64,000 nucleotides of DNA. It comes from CAZNOG01 sp964574635 (GTDB lineage: Bacteria; Bacteroidota; Bacteroidia; Flavobacteriales_D; Cryomorphaceae). The translations under genes and the position numbers were made by a program. The DNA is taken from NCBI GenBank assembly GCA_964574635.1, contig CAZNOG010000001.1:62001-126000 (forward strand), written 5' to 3'. The notes under the pieces are model-generated. The model worked only from the letters and a program-made list of their open reading frames with translations, made no database searches and was not told the origin of the DNA. Positions 27,837 through 36,355 of the stretch are shown piece by piece. Every line of letters starts with the position of its first letter. The stretch's first letter is position 1.

Positions 27837-28094
27837 GTCTGTTCGTTTTTGCACGTGGCATCCTCCCTTCGGCTTGCATCTTCCGTACCACGATCGGAAT
27901 AAACCGCCGCGCCCATCGGGATGTCGTGATTTTTTGTGCATCTTGTGAATGATTTCACACATGAAAATTAAATCGCGGCAAGTGAATACCCCGGACTTTT
28001 CAACGCAACGACGACAAAAGAAATGCGTTTATCGCGCCCGGGAACGGCGATCCCTCGATGCGGTTGGTTGCCGTAAAACGATAATCCGTATAGC

Positions 28095-28790
28095 ATGAGC
28101 GGTACCTTGGTTGGGAATCTCTACAAATATATCTTCTTTGCGGGTCTTTGTGCCGCTCTACAGGCCAAGGCCCAAGAAATACCTCCCGAAGTCGTGGATG
28201 CCTATGAACCGGATACTCTGTACGCCGTCCGCAACGCGATCAAGTTCGATCCTGTGCAGGTGGTTTTCGGCGATTTCAAATTGTACTACGAACGCATCCT
28301 TTCGGACCGGTGGAGCGTGGAAGCGGGAATCGGGTTCACGCGGAGGAATTACGCCGCGGGGTGGTTCGATTACGACCTCGACAATTTGGGCGCCCACATC
28401 GACATCGAAACCGGAGGCAGCTACAGCCTTGCGCTGAGGTATTACCTGCGGAAAGACCCGGAACTCAACGGACCTTACCTCTCGCTCTCGTACGGTTATC
28501 GGGAGTACCGCAAGAAATACCGAACGCTCGACGATGCGGGAAACCTTACCGGCGAAGCCCTTACCGATCGGCGAACCTTCTCTACTTTGGCCCTGCTCGT
28601 CGGAGTGCAGCCTTTGTCCTATTCGGGAAATGTGTTCGTAGACATTCAAACCGGCCCCGCGCTGAGGTTTGTCGATTTTCAACAGGTTCGCGCCCCGGAT
28701 GACTTACACCCACAAAAACACCACTACCACCACATCGACCGGATGAATTTCGGGTGGGAAGTGGGTGTGCGTATCGGTTTCGGTTTCTGA
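28095..28790 (+). CDS. Outer-membrane beta-barrel protein (DUF3575-like)
   Basis: The protein has 231 aa with a signal region (YKYIFFAGLCAALQAKAQ) and alternating beta strands: FGDFKLYYERILSDRWSVEA, SYSLALRYYLRK, GPYLSLSYGYREYRKKY, and a terminal strand ending VGVRIGFGF with a final aromatic. These are the marks of a small outer-membrane barrel. A His-rich stretch (HPQKHHYHHIDR) near residue 210 might bind metal but could be incidental. Function unknown. Confidence 0.7.
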   Translation: MSGTLVGNLYKYIFFAGLCAALQAKAQEIPPEVVDAYEPDTLYAVRNAIKFDPVQVVFGDFKLYYERILSDRWSVEAGIGFTRRNYAAGWFDYDLDNLGAHIDIETGGSYSLALRYYLRKDPELNGPYLSLSYGYREYRKKYRTLDDAGNLTGEALTDRRTFSTLALLVGVQPLSYSGNVFVDIQTGPALRFVDFQQVRAPDDLHPQKHHYHHIDRMNFGWEVGVRIGFGF

Positions 28791-28824
28791 GTCTCCGCGC
28801 ATGGGGTGCGCCTCCGCCTCACCC

Positions 28825-29874
28825 TCACGAAGCGGCTTTGTTCTTGTTGGCGAGTTGACCACACGCCGCGTCGATGTCCTTTCCTCGGCTCCTGCGAATA
28901 TTGACGATGACGTTCCGCGACTCAAGGTAGGCGGCGAATTTGTCCACTTTGTCGGAGTCGGCCTGTTCGAACTCCCCCTCGTCGATGGGATTGTATTCGA
29001 TGATGTTGACTTTACAAGGCACGATTTTGCAAAATTCCGCCAGTTCCCGGGCGTCTTCCAAGGTGTCGTTGAAGTCCTTGAAAATGATGTACTCGTAAGT
29101 CACGCGCGTACCGGTTTTCACGTGAAAATACCGCAGCGCCTCCGCCAGCGCTTCCAAAGTGTTCGATTCATTGATCGGCATGATGCGGTCGCGTTTGCCG
29201 TCGTTGGCGGCGTGCAGCGACAAAGCCAGGTTGAAACGCACCCCGTCGTCGCCCAACTTTTGGATCATCTTGGCGATACCGGCGGTCGAAACGGTGATGC
29301 GCCGCGGCGACATACCCAAACCGGCGTCGTCGCCGATCATGCGGGTGGATTCCATCACGTTGGCGTAATTCAGCAAAGGCTCGCCCATGCCCATGTACAC
29401 GATGTTCGACAAAGGTTTTTCACGCAGTATTTCGGCGTCTTTGTATATCTCCGACACTTGGTCGTAAATCTCGTAGGCCTCCAAATTGCGCATGCGCTTG
29501 AGACGCCCCGTCGCGCAAAATTTGCACGCCAGGCTGCATCCCACCTGCGACGAAATGCACGCCGTGGTGCGGTTGGTCGTGGGGATCAAAACCCCTTCCA
29601 CGATATTGCCGTCGTGCAGCCGAAAAGCGTACTTGATGGTGCCGTCGCTGCTGTATTGCTTGTCGGCGATTTGGATGGATTTGATCTCGAACCGCTCCTC
29701 CAGAGCCGCGCGAAACGCCTTCGGAAGATTGGTCATTTCGTCGAAACTCCTGGCGCGTTTGCCGTGGATCCATTCGTGCACTTGCTTGCCGCGAAATGCC
29801 TTCTCGCCCATGGCCACCGCCTCGGCGATCAGTTGATCGGGCGTCAGTTTTCGTATGTCGGCGCGTTTTTGCAT
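28825..29874 (-). CDS. rlmN: 23S rRNA (adenine(2503)-C(2))-methyltransferase
   Basis: This 349-aa radical SAM enzyme methylates C2 of A2503 in 23S rRNA and of A37 in tRNAs. The 4Fe-4S ligands are in CSLACKFC, followed by ATGRLKRMRN; GMGEPLLNY is the SAM-binding GEP motif. Catalytic cysteines of the dual-Cys mechanism are the Cys in 'DIDAACGQL' near the C-terminus and a partner in the barrel. Length is typical. A TATCTTTA sequence near 29882-29889 could be its -7 element. It is followed downstream by its own stop close to the barrel gene. Confidence 0.96.
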   Translation of the reverse strand: MQKRADIRKLTPDQLIAEAVAMGEKAFRGKQVHEWIHGKRARSFDEMTNLPKAFRAALEERFEIKSIQIADKQYSSDGTIKYAFRLHDGNIVEGVLIPTTNRTTACISSQVGCSLACKFCATGRLKRMRNLEAYEIYDQVSEIYKDAEILREKPLSNIVYMGMGEPLLNYANVMESTRMIGDDAGLGMSPRRITVSTAGIAKMIQKLGDDGVRFNLALSLHAANDGKRDRIMPINESNTLEALAEALRYFHVKTGTRVTYEYIIFKDFNDTLEDARELAEFCKIVPCKVNIIEYNPIDEGEFEQADSDKVDKFAAYLESRNVIVNIRRSRGKDIDAACGQLANKNKAAS

Positions 29875-29935
29875 GGAAATAAAGATAAGAAATCGGTTCG
29901 GGGCGGTTCGGAATCGGCGGTTTGGGACCTGAACA

Positions 29936-30631
29936 TCATCCGTCGGTGGGCTCGTCGACTTTTCCCATCAAGGCTTCGGCGATGAGCATATCTTCCGGCG
30001 TGGTAATTTTCAAATTCGATCGGTTCCCTTCTACGGTGGCGATGGCCATGCCGGCGTACTCCGCCACGGAGGCATCGTCGGTGAATTCCGGTCGGTACTC
30101 GTTGCGATAGGCGTCCACGATATTCGACCTGCGGAAACACTGCGGCGTCTGCACCGCCACCAGTTCGTGTCGGGGCAGGGTCATCCCCGCCTTCCCGGAC
30201 ATCCGCCGGATGGTATCCACCACCGGCACTACGGGTACGGCGGCGCCGTGCAGTCCGGCCGCTTCAAAACACCGTTCTATGGTGTGGCGAGATACCAGAG
30301 GGCGCACCGCGTCGTGTATGGCCACCAGCTCCACGTCATCGTCCAGCGCCTCCAAACCGTTGCGCACCGAGTGAAACCGTTCCGCTCCCCCCTTCACCAC
30401 GGTGATGGCGTCGGGATCGTCCAGCCATTGGTCGGCGATTTCCCGCCATTCGCTCTCCAGACTCTCAAACAATACCAACACGAACTTTATCCCCGTGTCG
30501 AAATTGCGGAAAGCTTCCAACGTATGGATGATTACGGGTTTTCCGTCCAGAGGCAAAAACTGCTTGGCGGTTTTCGCCCTCATGCGGGTGCCGGTTCCGC
30601 CGGCCACGATTACGGCAGCTCTTTCGGCCAT
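29936..30631 (-). CDS. ispD: 2-C-methyl-D-erythritol 4-phosphate cytidylyltransferase
   Basis: This 231-aa cytidylyltransferase of the MEP pathway couples CTP to methylerythritol phosphate. The motif AGGTGTRMRAKTAKQFLPL at the N-terminus contains the CTP-binding Gly-rich loop and the key Arg/Lys; VAIHDAVRPLVS and TPQCFR are further family motifs. I prefer the ATG at 30631 over a GTG at 30652. It lies between queA and rlmN on the same strand, with ispG on the other side of queA, so two MEP pathway genes are near one another. Confidence 0.94.
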   Translation of the reverse strand: MAERAAVIVAGGTGTRMRAKTAKQFLPLDGKPVIIHTLEAFRNFDTGIKFVLVLFESLESEWREIADQWLDDPDAITVVKGGAERFHSVRNGLEALDDDVELVAIHDAVRPLVSRHTIERCFEAAGLHGAAVPVVPVVDTIRRMSGKAGMTLPRHELVAVQTPQCFRRSNIVDAYRNEYRPEFTDDASVAEYAGMAIATVEGNRSNLKITTPEDMLIAEALMGKVDEPTDG

Positions 30632-30680
30632 ACTTTCTTCACGTTGTCCCACGCGGAAATGATGGAGACCGATGCAAAAA

Positions 30681-31730
30681 TCAAATGATCAGCATCGCGT
30701 CGCCATAGGCCAGAAAACGGTACTTTTCCTTGATGGCCACCTTGTACGCGTTCATCACGTTTTCATACCCGCCGAACGCGGCCACCTGCATCAGCAGCGT
30801 GCTCTCCGGCATGTGGAAGTTGCTCACCATCGCGTCGGCGATGGAGAAATCGTAGGGCGGAAAGATGAATTTATTCGTCCATCCCGAAAAAGGATTAAGC
30901 TTGTTTTCAGTAGATACCGAAGTTTCCACCGCGCGCATGGTGGTCGTGCCTACCACGCATATTTTCTTTTTGGCGTCTTTGGCCTTGTTCACCACGTCGG
31001 CCGCTTCTTGCGTGATGATCATCTCTTCGCTGTCCATTTTGTGCTTGGTCAGGTCTTCCACTTCCACCGGCCTAAACGTGCCCACGCCTACGTGCAGCGT
31101 GATGTACGCAAAATTCACGCCTTTCAATTCCAGGCGCTTCATCAATTGCCGGCTAAAGTGAAGTCCCGCCGTGGGCACCGCCACCGCACCTTCGTGCTTG
31201 GCGAAAATCGTCTGAAAGCGCTCTTTGTCTTCCGGTTCGGCTTCCCGCCCCATGTATTTCGGTATGGGTGTCTCGCCCAGGCGCATCATGGTTTCCTTGA
31301 ATTCGTCGTACGAGCCGTCGAACAAAAACCGCAGCGTGCGCCCCCGCGAGGTGGTGTTGTCGATGACTTCAGCCACCAGTTCGTCGTTTTCACCGAAGTA
31401 CAACTTGTTTCCGATGCGGATTTTGCGCGCAGGATCCACCGATACGTCCCACAGCAGAGTCTCGGGATTCAATTCCCGCAGCAAAAACACCTCGATGCGC
31501 GCGCCGGTCTTTTCCTTGTTGCCGTACAAACGCGCCGGAAAAACCTTCGTGTCGTTCATCACCAAGGCGTCGCCCTCGTCAAAATAATCGATGAAATCGC
31601 GAAACATTTTGTGTTCGATCTTCCCGGTGTCCCGATGCAAGATCATCAGCCTGCTGTCCTCCCGGTCCGGCGTCGGATGTTTTGCGATCAGATCATCCGG
31701 TAAATTGAATTTGAACTTCGATAGCTTCAT
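30681..31730 (-). CDS. queA: S-adenosylmethionine:tRNA ribosyltransferase-isomerase
   Basis: The protein has 349 aa and transfers the ribose of SAM to preQ1 in tRNA during queuosine synthesis. Conserved blocks are DSRLMILHRDTG, ALVMNDTKVFPARLYG, EVFLLREL, GRTLRFLF, TAGLHFSRQL and HVGVGTFRPV. An alternative ATG three codons upstream (31739) is less like the usual N-terminus. It has a clear promoter upstream and probably leads a transcript toward ispD. Confidence 0.95.
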   Translation of the reverse strand: MKLSKFKFNLPDDLIAKHPTPDREDSRLMILHRDTGKIEHKMFRDFIDYFDEGDALVMNDTKVFPARLYGNKEKTGARIEVFLLRELNPETLLWDVSVDPARKIRIGNKLYFGENDELVAEVIDNTTSRGRTLRFLFDGSYDEFKETMMRLGETPIPKYMGREAEPEDKERFQTIFAKHEGAVAVPTAGLHFSRQLMKRLELKGVNFAYITLHVGVGTFRPVEVEDLTKHKMDSEEMIITQEAADVVNKAKDAKKKICVVGTTTMRAVETSVSTENKLNPFSGWTNKFIFPPYDFSIADAMVSNFHMPESTLLMQVAAFGGYENVMNAYKVAIKEKYRFLAYGDAMLII

Positions 31731-31779
31731 CCTCGACATTTTGCAAATTTTATTGTATATGAACTTGGAAAAATGGCTG

Positions 31780-31787
31780 CAAAGATA
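31780..31787 (-). promoter_or_regulatory. -7 promoter element of queA
   Basis: The minus strand reads TATCTTTG, an exact TAnnTTTG match, 49 bases ahead of the queA ATG. Confidence 0.55.
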
Positions 31788-31799
31788 CGAAACTTAACA

Positions 31800-32262
31800 C
31801 AAACGGGAATGTTCGCCCCACCCCCAAACTTTTTGCACCACGCCGTTTTCGCACCCTCCAACCGCGGTTTTCCAACCGTATTCCCCGGCTTTTTTTCGCG
31901 TGATTTTCAGAGAGGTTGGAGGCGCGCCCCGGCATCCGCCGGGTACAATCTTCAGCCTGTATCTGCCTTTCCGCAGGTGAGCGGATTGCAACGCCCCGGC
32001 ACGGGCTTCCAAGGTCGCCGTCCCGGGGCGGCATTCCGCAATCACCAGCGAAAAGGCAGGATGCCGGCTTTCGATTTCGCGGAGTCCACGGTACAACCAA
32101 AAGATACCTCATCCATCCACCTTTCCGATTCGGGCAATCTGACTTAACTTCGCGTTTTGAATCACGTCGCTGCCGGAAAGTCGCGGGACCCCGGCCTTCC
32201 GGGCGCGATCCCGGTGCGCCAACCGCTGCGTAGTGCGGATAAAATCTTCCAAGCAGGAAGCC
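31800..32262. other. GC-rich intergenic region with strong hairpins
   Basis: No gene is supported between queA and ispG. CCCGGC/GCCGGG (31928-31943, 4-base loop) and CGCCCCGG/CCGGGGCG (31992-31999 with 32023-32030) are perfect inverted repeats. A TAACTTCG at 32145-32152 is a possible -7 element for ispG, leaving a leader of about 110 bases. Parts of the region resemble the intergenic region at 35181-35452 (see findings). Confidence 0.5.
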
Positions 32263-34263
32263 ATGATCAAAACGCCATCCAAAGTACAGTACTGCCAAAG
32301 CCTTACGGAATACAAGCGATTCCCCACCCGCGAAGTGCGCGTGGGATCCGTCGCTATCGGAGGTGAAAATCCCATCCGTCTCCAGTCCATGACCACCACC
32401 GATACCATGGATACGGAGGCTTCCGTGGAAGAAAGCCTGCGCATGATCCGCGCCGGGTGCGAAATCGTTCGACTCACCGCCCCCACCAAAAACGACGCCG
32501 CCAACCTCGCCGCCATCAAGGAAGCTATCCGCAACGCCGGTTACAACACCCCGTTGGTGGCCGATATCCATTTCACACCGAACGCAGCGGAGATTGCCGC
32601 GCGAATTGTCGAGAAGGTTCGCGTAAATCCCGGAAACTACGCCGACAAGAAGAAATTCGAAAACATCGAGTACACCGACGAATCCTACGCGCTCGAACTC
32701 GAGCGCATCCGCGCGAGATTTACACCACTGGTGCTGATCTGCAAGGAGGAAGGCACGGCCATGCGCATCGGGACCAATCACGGTTCGCTCAGTGATCGCA
32801 TCATGAGCCGATACGGTGATACCCCCCGGGGAATGGTCGAGTCGGCCATGGAATTTCTGCGCATCTGCCGCGAAAACGATTTCCACGACATCGTACTCAG
32901 CATGAAAGCCAGCAACCCCATCGTCATGGTGCAGGCGTACCGACTGCTGGTCCGCACCATGATGGAGGAAGGGATGAATTATCCCTTGCACCTCGGCGTA
33001 ACCGAAGCGGGGGAAGGCGAGGACGGTCGCATCAAGTCGGCCGTGGGCATCGGAACTTTGCTCGAAGACGGCATAGGAGATACCGTGCGCGTATCCCTCA
33101 CCGAAGACCCGGAAATGGAAATTCCCGTGGCCGCCATGCTCGTCGACAGGTATGTGCGCCGCGGCATCCACGACCTGATCCCCCCGGCGGATATGGACGA
33201 TCTGCCGTACAGCCCCTTCGAATACTCCAGGTGGAAGACCCGACCGGTGGAAAACATCGGCAACGGACAGCCTCCGGTGGTGGTGGGAGACTTGTCGCGG
33301 GCGGAAAAAATCACCCCCGCGGCTTTGTTTCCATTCGGCTACAGGTACAGCGTACCCAATGACAAATGGAACATCGCGGATATGGCCGCCGATTACATCT
33401 ACGTAGGAACCCGCGAGGTACCTTTCGAAATTCCCGGCACTTTGGGAATCATTCGCGATTACGCCGTTTGGTCGGAATCGCCTCGGAAACAGCGCACCTA
33501 CCCTTTGATGTCCGCTGACGTGTTTTCCGAGATTGGCGAAACCGAAGCGAGTGTGAATTTCATCGCCGCCGAAGATGTCGACGTGTACAACCCCGAGTTT
33601 ATCGAAAAGCTGAAAAGCACGCACCGCTCCGTACTCGTCCTCCGCACCCGCAACGACCACGCCGTGGCCGCCATGCGCAGGGCGTGCATCGAGCTCGCCA
33701 ATCGAGATTGTACGGTTCCCTTGATCTTCCTGCGAGACTACACCGACGCAACGCCCGTGGAAACCCCGGGTGACGCCACCGAAGAAAACAAGGATCGCCT
33801 TCGTCTCGCGGCCGCCACCGACCTCGGGGCGCTCATGGTCGACGGTTTCGGCGACGGTGTCCGTATCGTATCCGATCTCATGCCGGCCGGTGAACTCACC
33901 TCCTTGGCGTTCGGCATACTGCAAGCTACGCGTACCCGCATCAGCAAAACGGAGTACATCTCCTGTCCCTCGTGTGGCCGCACGCTTTTCGACCTTCAGA
34001 AAACCACGGCCATGATCCGCGCCAGAACTTCTCACCTCAAAGGCGTAAAAATCGGCATCATGGGATGCATCGTCAACGGTCCGGGCGAAATGGCCGACGC
34101 CGACTACGGTTACGTGGGTACCGGACACGACAAAATAACCCTGTACAAGGAGAAGGAGGTCGTAAAGAGAAACGTTCCCGCTGCCAATGCCGTGGACGAA
34201 CTCATAGAATTGATACGCGAACACGGCGATTGGATCGACCCGCCGGCAGCCGACATCCAATGA
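32263..34263 (+). CDS. ispG: 4-hydroxy-3-methylbut-2-enyl-diphosphate synthase, large form
   Basis: This 666-aa iron-sulfur enzyme converts MEcPP to HMBPP, the penultimate MEP step. The N-terminal TIM barrel carries SMTTTDTMDTEASVEE and VADIHFTPNAAE; the C-terminal cluster domain has ISCPSCGRT and MGCIVNGPGEMADAD with the three Cys and Glu ligands. Between them lies an insert of roughly 250 residues, as in the large forms of plants, chlamydiae and Bacteroidota, compared with about 370 aa in E. coli. The ATG at 32263 matches the usual N-terminus. It overlaps the next gene by ATGA. Confidence 0.96.
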   Translation: MIKTPSKVQYCQSLTEYKRFPTREVRVGSVAIGGENPIRLQSMTTTDTMDTEASVEESLRMIRAGCEIVRLTAPTKNDAANLAAIKEAIRNAGYNTPLVADIHFTPNAAEIAARIVEKVRVNPGNYADKKKFENIEYTDESYALELERIRARFTPLVLICKEEGTAMRIGTNHGSLSDRIMSRYGDTPRGMVESAMEFLRICRENDFHDIVLSMKASNPIVMVQAYRLLVRTMMEEGMNYPLHLGVTEAGEGEDGRIKSAVGIGTLLEDGIGDTVRVSLTEDPEMEIPVAAMLVDRYVRRGIHDLIPPADMDDLPYSPFEYSRWKTRPVENIGNGQPPVVVGDLSRAEKITPAALFPFGYRYSVPNDKWNIADMAADYIYVGTREVPFEIPGTLGIIRDYAVWSESPRKQRTYPLMSADVFSEIGETEASVNFIAAEDVDVYNPEFIEKLKSTHRSVLVLRTRNDHAVAAMRRACIELANRDCTVPLIFLRDYTDATPVETPGDATEENKDRLRLAAATDLGALMVDGFGDGVRIVSDLMPAGELTSLAFGILQATRTRISKTEYISCPSCGRTLFDLQKTTAMIRARTSHLKGVKIGIMGCIVNGPGEMADADYGYVGTGHDKITLYKEKEVVKRNVPAANAVDELIELIREHGDWIDPPAADIQ

Positions 34264-35180
34264 CCTCATGCTTCTGCACCCGACACATTCCTAAAGCCCG
34301 CACATTGAGATTTTTACGTCACTTCCTCCCGCTTTCATTGGCCATCCTGACTTTGCAAGGATACGCCCAAACACAAACCCTATTGCCTTTTGAGTTTTAC
34401 GACGCACGGGGGAAAAGCCTCGATTTTTCCGAAGTCGTGGACCGCATGGAAAAAGCCGATGTGGTGCTCTTCGGCGAACAACACGACCATCCGGTCATCC
34501 ACTGGATTCAATTGCGAAGCGCCAAAGCCCTGCTCCCGCGCACCGAACTCGCTCTGGGCGGGGAGTTTTTCGAGTGGGACGACCAGGTGATCATCGACGA
34601 GTTTTTGTCGGGATACATCGATGAAAAACGCCTCGAATCCGAAGCCAAAATCTGGAGCAATTACCGCACGGATTACGCGCCGTTGCTTCGGTTGGCGAGA
34701 GACTCTTCATTGCGGTTTATCGCCACCAACGTGCCCCGACGCTACGCGTCGTTCGTTGCCCGAAACGGATTGGACACCCTGAAAACACTTCCGGAAGCTT
34801 CGCGCCGCTTTTTGCCGCCCCTGCCGGTTCCCTTTGATCCGGACACTCCCGGTTATCCCGAAATGCTTTCGATGATGAGCGGCCACGGCATGTCGGGCAA
34901 TCCCGAACACTTCGTGCAAGCCCAAGCTCTGAAAGATTACGCCATGGCCAGCGCCATCTCGGACAACCTCCCCGACGGTGGCGTGTTCCTCCACTTCAAC
35001 GGTGATTATCACTCGGCCGATTACGGTGGGATCTATTGGTACCTCGATGCGTTGAGACCGCGATTGAAGGTGATCACCATCAAAGCCGTGGCCTCAGACG
35101 ATCCGGGTTTTGACGAGGGTTGGAAAAAATCGGGCGACATCATTCTGAAGGTTCCGGCCGATTTTACGCGCACGCACTGA
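34260..35180 (+). CDS. ChaN-like haem-binding/Tiki-superfamily protein
   Basis: The protein has 306 aa with an N-terminal leader (LRHFLPLSLAILTLQGYAQ). It shows the ChaN family motifs: ADVVLFGEQHDHPVIHW near residue 60-80, ALGGEFFEWDDQ, LRFIATNVPRRYAS and VFLHFNGDYHSADYGG. ChaN proteins bind haem and are linked to iron uptake; the GEQHDH...H pattern also occurs in Tiki/TraB-like proteins, so a protease-like role cannot be excluded. Translation is coupled to ispG by ATGA, though the pathway link is not obvious. Confidence 0.8.
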   Translation: MTSCFCTRHIPKARTLRFLRHFLPLSLAILTLQGYAQTQTLLPFEFYDARGKSLDFSEVVDRMEKADVVLFGEQHDHPVIHWIQLRSAKALLPRTELALGGEFFEWDDQVIIDEFLSGYIDEKRLESEAKIWSNYRTDYAPLLRLARDSSLRFIATNVPRRYASFVARNGLDTLKTLPEASRRFLPPLPVPFDPDTPGYPEMLSMMSGHGMSGNPEHFVQAQALKDYAMASAISDNLPDGGVFLHFNGDYHSADYGGIYWYLDALRPRLKVITIKAVASDDPGFDEGWKKSGDIILKVPADFTRTH

Positions 35181-35452
35181 GATCCGCCTTTCGAGAGTGG
35201 ATTTGTAATCGAGTGTGGAATGTCGACGCGTGAGGGCGGACGCCGGCATCCTTGCGCCGCGGAAAGCGAGGTTCGCGCAGGTGGGCGCAGCGACCCCGGA
35301 AGCTCACGCCCGCCGACGCAGACCCGCTCGACGCGGCGGAAGATAAAGGCGGTAGACCGACCCCGGCGGGATGCGCCCGATGCCATCGGGAATGGATATG
35401 GATCGGGTGGTGAGATTGGAAATCCCAAGGATTTGCCGTGGGCACGCCCCCA
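35181..35452. other. Intergenic region between convergent genes
   Basis: No gene is supported. It contains GC-rich segments around 35230-35360 that partly resemble 31928-32035, and a short inverted repeat AAATCC/GGATTT near 35420-35435. No convincing T-run terminator is seen. Confidence 0.5.
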
Positions 35453-36355
35453 TTAAAATTGGGAAGTCACTGCGGTTTTTTCCGATTCCAAGTGGGTTGC
35501 TCCCCAATTTTTTTTCGCTCCGACGATGCGCGTGCCGATGAAAACCGCCGCGAACAATGCGCCGGCGGCTACGGCCATGGACCCCGCGATGGACGCTTTC
35601 CACCATACGGCCAGGTAGAAGCCGCCCACGGCCGAAATCGTGCCGAAGACGAGGGTCAAAGTCATCATGGTTTTGAGTTTTTTGCTGAGGAGGTACGCGG
35701 TACACGGGGGCACGACGAGGAATGCGACCACCAATATGGCGCCCACGGAGGTGAAACTCAGCACGATGGTGAGCGAGACCAAGGCCATGAGCACGTAGTG
35801 CCAGGACGTGGTGGAAATGCCCATTCCCTGAGCGTAGGAGGGGTCGAACGTGGTGATGACGAAACCGCGGAAACCCACCGCGAGAACGACGGTGACGAAG
35901 ACGAGGTTGCCGCCTTGCAGCCATACCGGTGCGGGGCCGATGGATTGGCCGTCGCCGAGGTACAACAGGTCGAAGGGCACGTATTCGATGTCGCCGTACA
36001 GCACGCATTCCTGATCGATGTCGACGTTTCCGGAAAAGGCCGAAACCAATATGACCCCGATGGCGAACAACCACGTGAACGTGATGCCGATGGAGGCATC
36101 GGCCGGTACGCGTGCGCGCTTGTACAAGAGTTCGATCAAAAAGGTGGTGAGCAGACCAAACAGCGCGGCGCCGATGAGGATGGCGATGGAATTGCGCGAT
36201 TGCGAAACGAGGTAGGCCAACACGATGCCGGGCAAAACGGCGTGGGAAATGGCGTCGCCGATCATGGACATTCGTCGCAGCACCAGAAATACGCCGAGAA
36301 CGCCGCAATTTACCGCCACCAAGGTGCCGGTGAGGATGATCCAGAAATCATTCAT
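35453..36355 (-). CDS. Mn/Zn-type ABC transporter permease
   Basis: This 300-aa ABC-3 family permease has about eight membrane segments. The segment RRMSMIGDAISHAVLPGIVLAYL is the conserved early loop, and SFTSVGAILVVAFLVVPPCTAYLL the conserved late helix. It overlaps the preceding permease-regulator gene by 8 bp and is the last gene of the importer operon. It should pair with the fused permease to form a heterodimeric channel for manganese, zinc or iron. Confidence 0.9.
   Translation of the reverse strand: MNDFWIILTGTLVAVNCGVLGVFLVLRRMSMIGDAISHAVLPGIVLAYLVSQSRNSIAILIGAALFGLLTTFLIELLYKRARVPADASIGITFTWLFAIGVILVSAFSGNVDIDQECVLYGDIEYVPFDLLYLGDGQSIGPAPVWLQGGNLVFVTVVLAVGFRGFVITTFDPSYAQGMGISTTSWHYVLMALVSLTIVLSFTSVGAILVVAFLVVPPCTAYLLSKKLKTMMTLTLVFGTISAVGGFYLAVWWKASIAGSMAVAAGALFAAVFIGTRIVGAKKNWGATHLESEKTAVTSQF

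Noticed and set aside
30672..31703. A 343-aa plus-strand frame across queA
   Set aside because: Shadow of queA on the opposite strand, rich in His/Arg/Val, without domain similarity.
31750..34269. An 839-aa open frame on the minus strand across ispG
   Set aside because: It is antisense to a well-conserved ispG and has the composition of a shadow frame; the true gene with its conserved iron-sulfur motifs is on the plus strand.
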